A DNA stretch of 64,000 nucleotides. Source: Pantoea sp. 18069. GTDB lineage: Bacteria > Pseudomonadota > Gammaproteobacteria > Burkholderiales > Burkholderiaceae_C. The stretch's first letter is position 1. Each line of letters starts with the position of its first letter. A program made the position numbers and the translations under genes. Of the stretch, positions 62,427 through 64,000 are shown piece after piece. The stretch is taken from assembly GCF_902706035.1 (NCBI RefSeq), contig NZ_CACSJA010000005.1, positions 124,001-188,000 on the forward strand, in the 5' to 3' direction. Under the pieces are notes generated by a model. That model made no database searches and was not told the DNA's origin. It saw nothing but the letters and a program-made list of their open reading frames with translations.

Positions 62427-62687
62427 ATGTTCTCTCTTCTCGGAACCTTGATCGTCGGTCTTATCGTGGGTCTGATCGCACGCGCCATCAAACCTGGTGA
62501 TGACAGCCTCGGATGGATCATGACCATCCTGCTGGGCATTGCCGGCGCGTTCCTGGCAAGCTACATCGGCGTGGCCATGGGCTGGTACCAGCAGGGGGAT
62601 GCCGCAGGCTGGATTGCCTCCATCGTTGGCGCGATCGTGCTGCTGGTGATCTACCAGTTCGTGCGCAGCAAGACCACGGACCGATGA
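62427..62687 (+). CDS. GlsB/YeaQ/YmgE family small membrane protein
   Basis: An 86-residue transglycosylase-associated-type protein with three helices and the GLIARAIKPGDDSLGWIMTI family core. Members are stress-linked and of unknown action. The gene has a good leader (CTCAAGGAGCCACCTT) and overlaps the next one by ATGA. Confidence 0.9.
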   Translation: MFSLLGTLIVGLIVGLIARAIKPGDDSLGWIMTILLGIAGAFLASYIGVAMGWYQQGDAAGWIASIVGAIVLLVIYQFVRSKTTDR

Positions 62688-63247
62688 GCGCATCACCGAT
62701 AGCCGCTGACGGCACCCTCGCGCCGGCAAGGCAGGCGCAGATCGATGCGGCCGCGCAGCGTTCGCGCAAGTTGCTGCACCGGCGCGCGCTCGCCGGCGCA
62801 TTCGTCAGCGCCGTGCCCATTCCAGGCCTGGACTGGGCAGTCGATGCCGCGCTGCTGTCGCGCCTGGTGCCGCGCATCAGCAAGGAATTCGGCCTGAGCG
62901 TCGAGCAGATCGATGCGCTCGATCCTTCGCGGCGCGCAGGCGTGCAAAAAGCCGTGGCCCTTGTCGGCTCGGTGCTGATCGGCAAGCTGGTCACGCGCGA
63001 GATGATCATCCGGCTGGTGCAGCAAGCGGCAACGCGCATGGCCGCCAAGCAGGTCAGCAAGTTCGTACCTATCTTTGGCACCGCCACTGCGGCCGCACTG
63101 GGCTATGCGGCCTTGCGGTTTCTCGGCGAGCAGCATATTCGCGACTGCATCCGCGTCGCCCAGGCCACCGACATCGACATGCCCGTGGGCAGTCCGGCAC
63201 ATGCCGATGCCCTGCTGAGCCGGGCGCGCAAAGCAGCGCGCCGCTGA
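62684..63247 (+). CDS. Conserved hypothetical, DUF697-like membrane protein
   Basis: A 187-residue protein with hydrophobic stretches at LAGAFVSAVPIPGLDWAVDA and FVPIFGTATAAALGYAALRF, a pattern seen in DUF697/YcjF-type C-terminal domains (AxPIPGxD...lxPxxGtxxg). No GTPase domain is present. It is translationally coupled to the GlsB-like gene, so the two may act together at the membrane. Function unknown. Confidence 0.75.
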   Translation: MSASPIAADGTLAPARQAQIDAAAQRSRKLLHRRALAGAFVSAVPIPGLDWAVDAALLSRLVPRISKEFGLSVEQIDALDPSRRAGVQKAVALVGSVLIGKLVTREMIIRLVQQAATRMAAKQVSKFVPIFGTATAAALGYAALRFLGEQHIRDCIRVAQATDIDMPVGSPAHADALLSRARKAARR

Positions 63248-63285
63248 ACTGGCCCGCCCCGCCCGGGCTTTGCCACAATGCAGCC

Positions 63286-63789
63286 ATGTCCTGCACCCCA
63301 TTCCCACACTCCCCCTGCGAACGCCGTTTCTGGCTGATGAAAAACGAGCCCGAGACCGAATCCATAGACCATGCGCTTGCCGCCCCCGATGCCACACTGG
63401 CCTGGAGCGGCGTGCGCAACTACCAGGCACGCAACTTCATGCGCGACCGCATGCAGGTGGGCGATGGCGTGCTGTACTGGCATTCGAGCTGCGCCGAGCC
63501 CGGCATCTACGGGCTGGCGTGCATCGCGAGCGCGGCGCGCGTCGACCCCACGCAATTCGATCCCGCAAGCCCCTATCACGACCCGCGCGCCAGCATCGAC
63601 AAGCCGCGCTGGCTGCTGGTCGACGTCAAGGCGCTGTGCAAGACGCGACCGGTCGGCATTGCCGAACTGCGCGCCCATCCCGCGCTCGCCGGCATGACGG
63701 TGTTGCAAAAAGGCAATCGTCTGTCGATCAGCGAAGTCACGCCCGAGGAATGGCGCCACCTGAACGAGACCGTGCTGCAGCCTGGCTGA
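63286..63789 (+). CDS. EVE domain protein
   Basis: A 167-residue protein that is almost wholly one EVE domain (PUA-like fold): FWLMKNEPETESIDH, WSGVRNYQARNFMRDRMQVGD, VLYWHSSCAEPGIYGLA and DVKALCKT. EVE proteins are thought to bind modified bases in DNA or RNA. Start 63286 gives a 15-residue leader; ATG 63340 (MKNEPE) would cut into the fold. Confidence 0.93.
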   Translation: MSCTPFPHSPCERRFWLMKNEPETESIDHALAAPDATLAWSGVRNYQARNFMRDRMQVGDGVLYWHSSCAEPGIYGLACIASAARVDPTQFDPASPYHDPRASIDKPRWLLVDVKALCKTRPVGIAELRAHPALAGMTVLQKGNRLSISEVTPEEWRHLNETVLQPG

Positions 63790-64000
63790 TCCAGCCGGAG
63801 TCATCCGCGCCGGTAGGGCCTCTGGCTGCCCCCTTCCTCCTCCGGATTTACCATGAAAGCGCGGCAGATGGAACGCAGTTCGCGCTCCTGCCGAACGGAC
63901 GGGGCCAGCCAGCCTTTGCCCTAGCCTCTGGGGCTTGAGTCTTTCGGCTGCTCCTCTTTCCACTGCATGCCTGGGAGGGGTTCAAAATGTACCGATGCCA
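63790..64000. other. End of window, no gene seen
   Basis: These 211 bases follow the EVE gene. I see no convincing coding frame, hairpin or promoter before the edge of the window. Confidence 0.4.

Overview
The window looks like chromosome from a high-GC betaproteobacterium of the Burkholderiales, most likely Comamonadaceae. The evidence is the strong GC bias of the coding sequence, several Bug-type periplasmic solute receptors, the order pcm - rhodanese - tolC-like - waaA, an ohrR-ohr pair, and small proteins typical of that family. No genus is claimed. I saw no rRNA, tRNA or CRISPR array.

Layout. 1-8.1 kb: the 3' part of an acyl-CoA carboxylase biotin-carrying subunit (cut by the window edge), a chemoreceptor, and a LysR - Bug receptor - class III CoA-transferase - enoyl-CoA hydratase cassette. 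8.3-11.4 kb: an IclR regulator divergent from a Bug receptor and an FAD aromatic hydroxylase; this stretch looks richer in A+T than its flanks. 11.6-15.8 kb: a VOC protein, chromate transporter, biotin synthase, and ohrR-ohr. 16-18.6 kb: a tyrosine recombinase divergent from a KfrA-like coiled-coil DNA-binding protein across a long nested palindrome, then a small secreted YHYH-type protein.

18.7-29.1 kb: a large leftward gene set with a LysR regulator, a 2-oxoglutarate/Fe(II) oxygenase, an alpha/beta hydrolase, a three-part ABC importer, a CDA-fold deaminase and a three-subunit molybdenum hydroxylase. A MobA-like nucleotidyltransferase lies just across the regulator. Together they suggest uptake and oxidation of a nitrogen heterocycle, perhaps purine-like.

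29.4-36.85 kb: a filamentous phage (inovirus) prophage bounded by 26-bp direct repeats with three mismatches. It has a divergent HTH regulator, an ATGA-coupled early operon ending in the Rep gene, a gV-like ssDNA-binding protein, the major coat protein, two short one-helix proteins, a pIII/TspB-like adsorption protein, a pVI-like protein, Zot (pI), a highly folded noncoding region, and two late small genes. Directly outside the right repeat is a hipBA toxin-antitoxin operon with two inverted-repeat operators.

38.8-43.1 kb: a GntR - Bug receptor - MmgE/PrpD - 2-hydroxyacid dehydrogenase cassette, the third Bug cassette of the window. 43.2-45.6 kb: gloA, pdxH and a tyrosine-recombinase-like protein that seems to lack catalytic residues, followed by a well-matched LexA-box sequence with no obvious target gene. 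45.8-49.4 kb: a zinc-uptake group (zur, two small proteins, a ZnuD-like receptor with a His-rich loop). 49.6-59.3 kb: msrA, then tetR - RND efflux pair - pcm - rhodanese - tolC-like, convergent with waaA. 59.4-63.8 kb: phosphomannomutase/phosphoglucomutase, an isochorismatase-fold hydrolase, an NlpC/P60 peptidase and small conserved proteins, ending with an EVE-domain protein.
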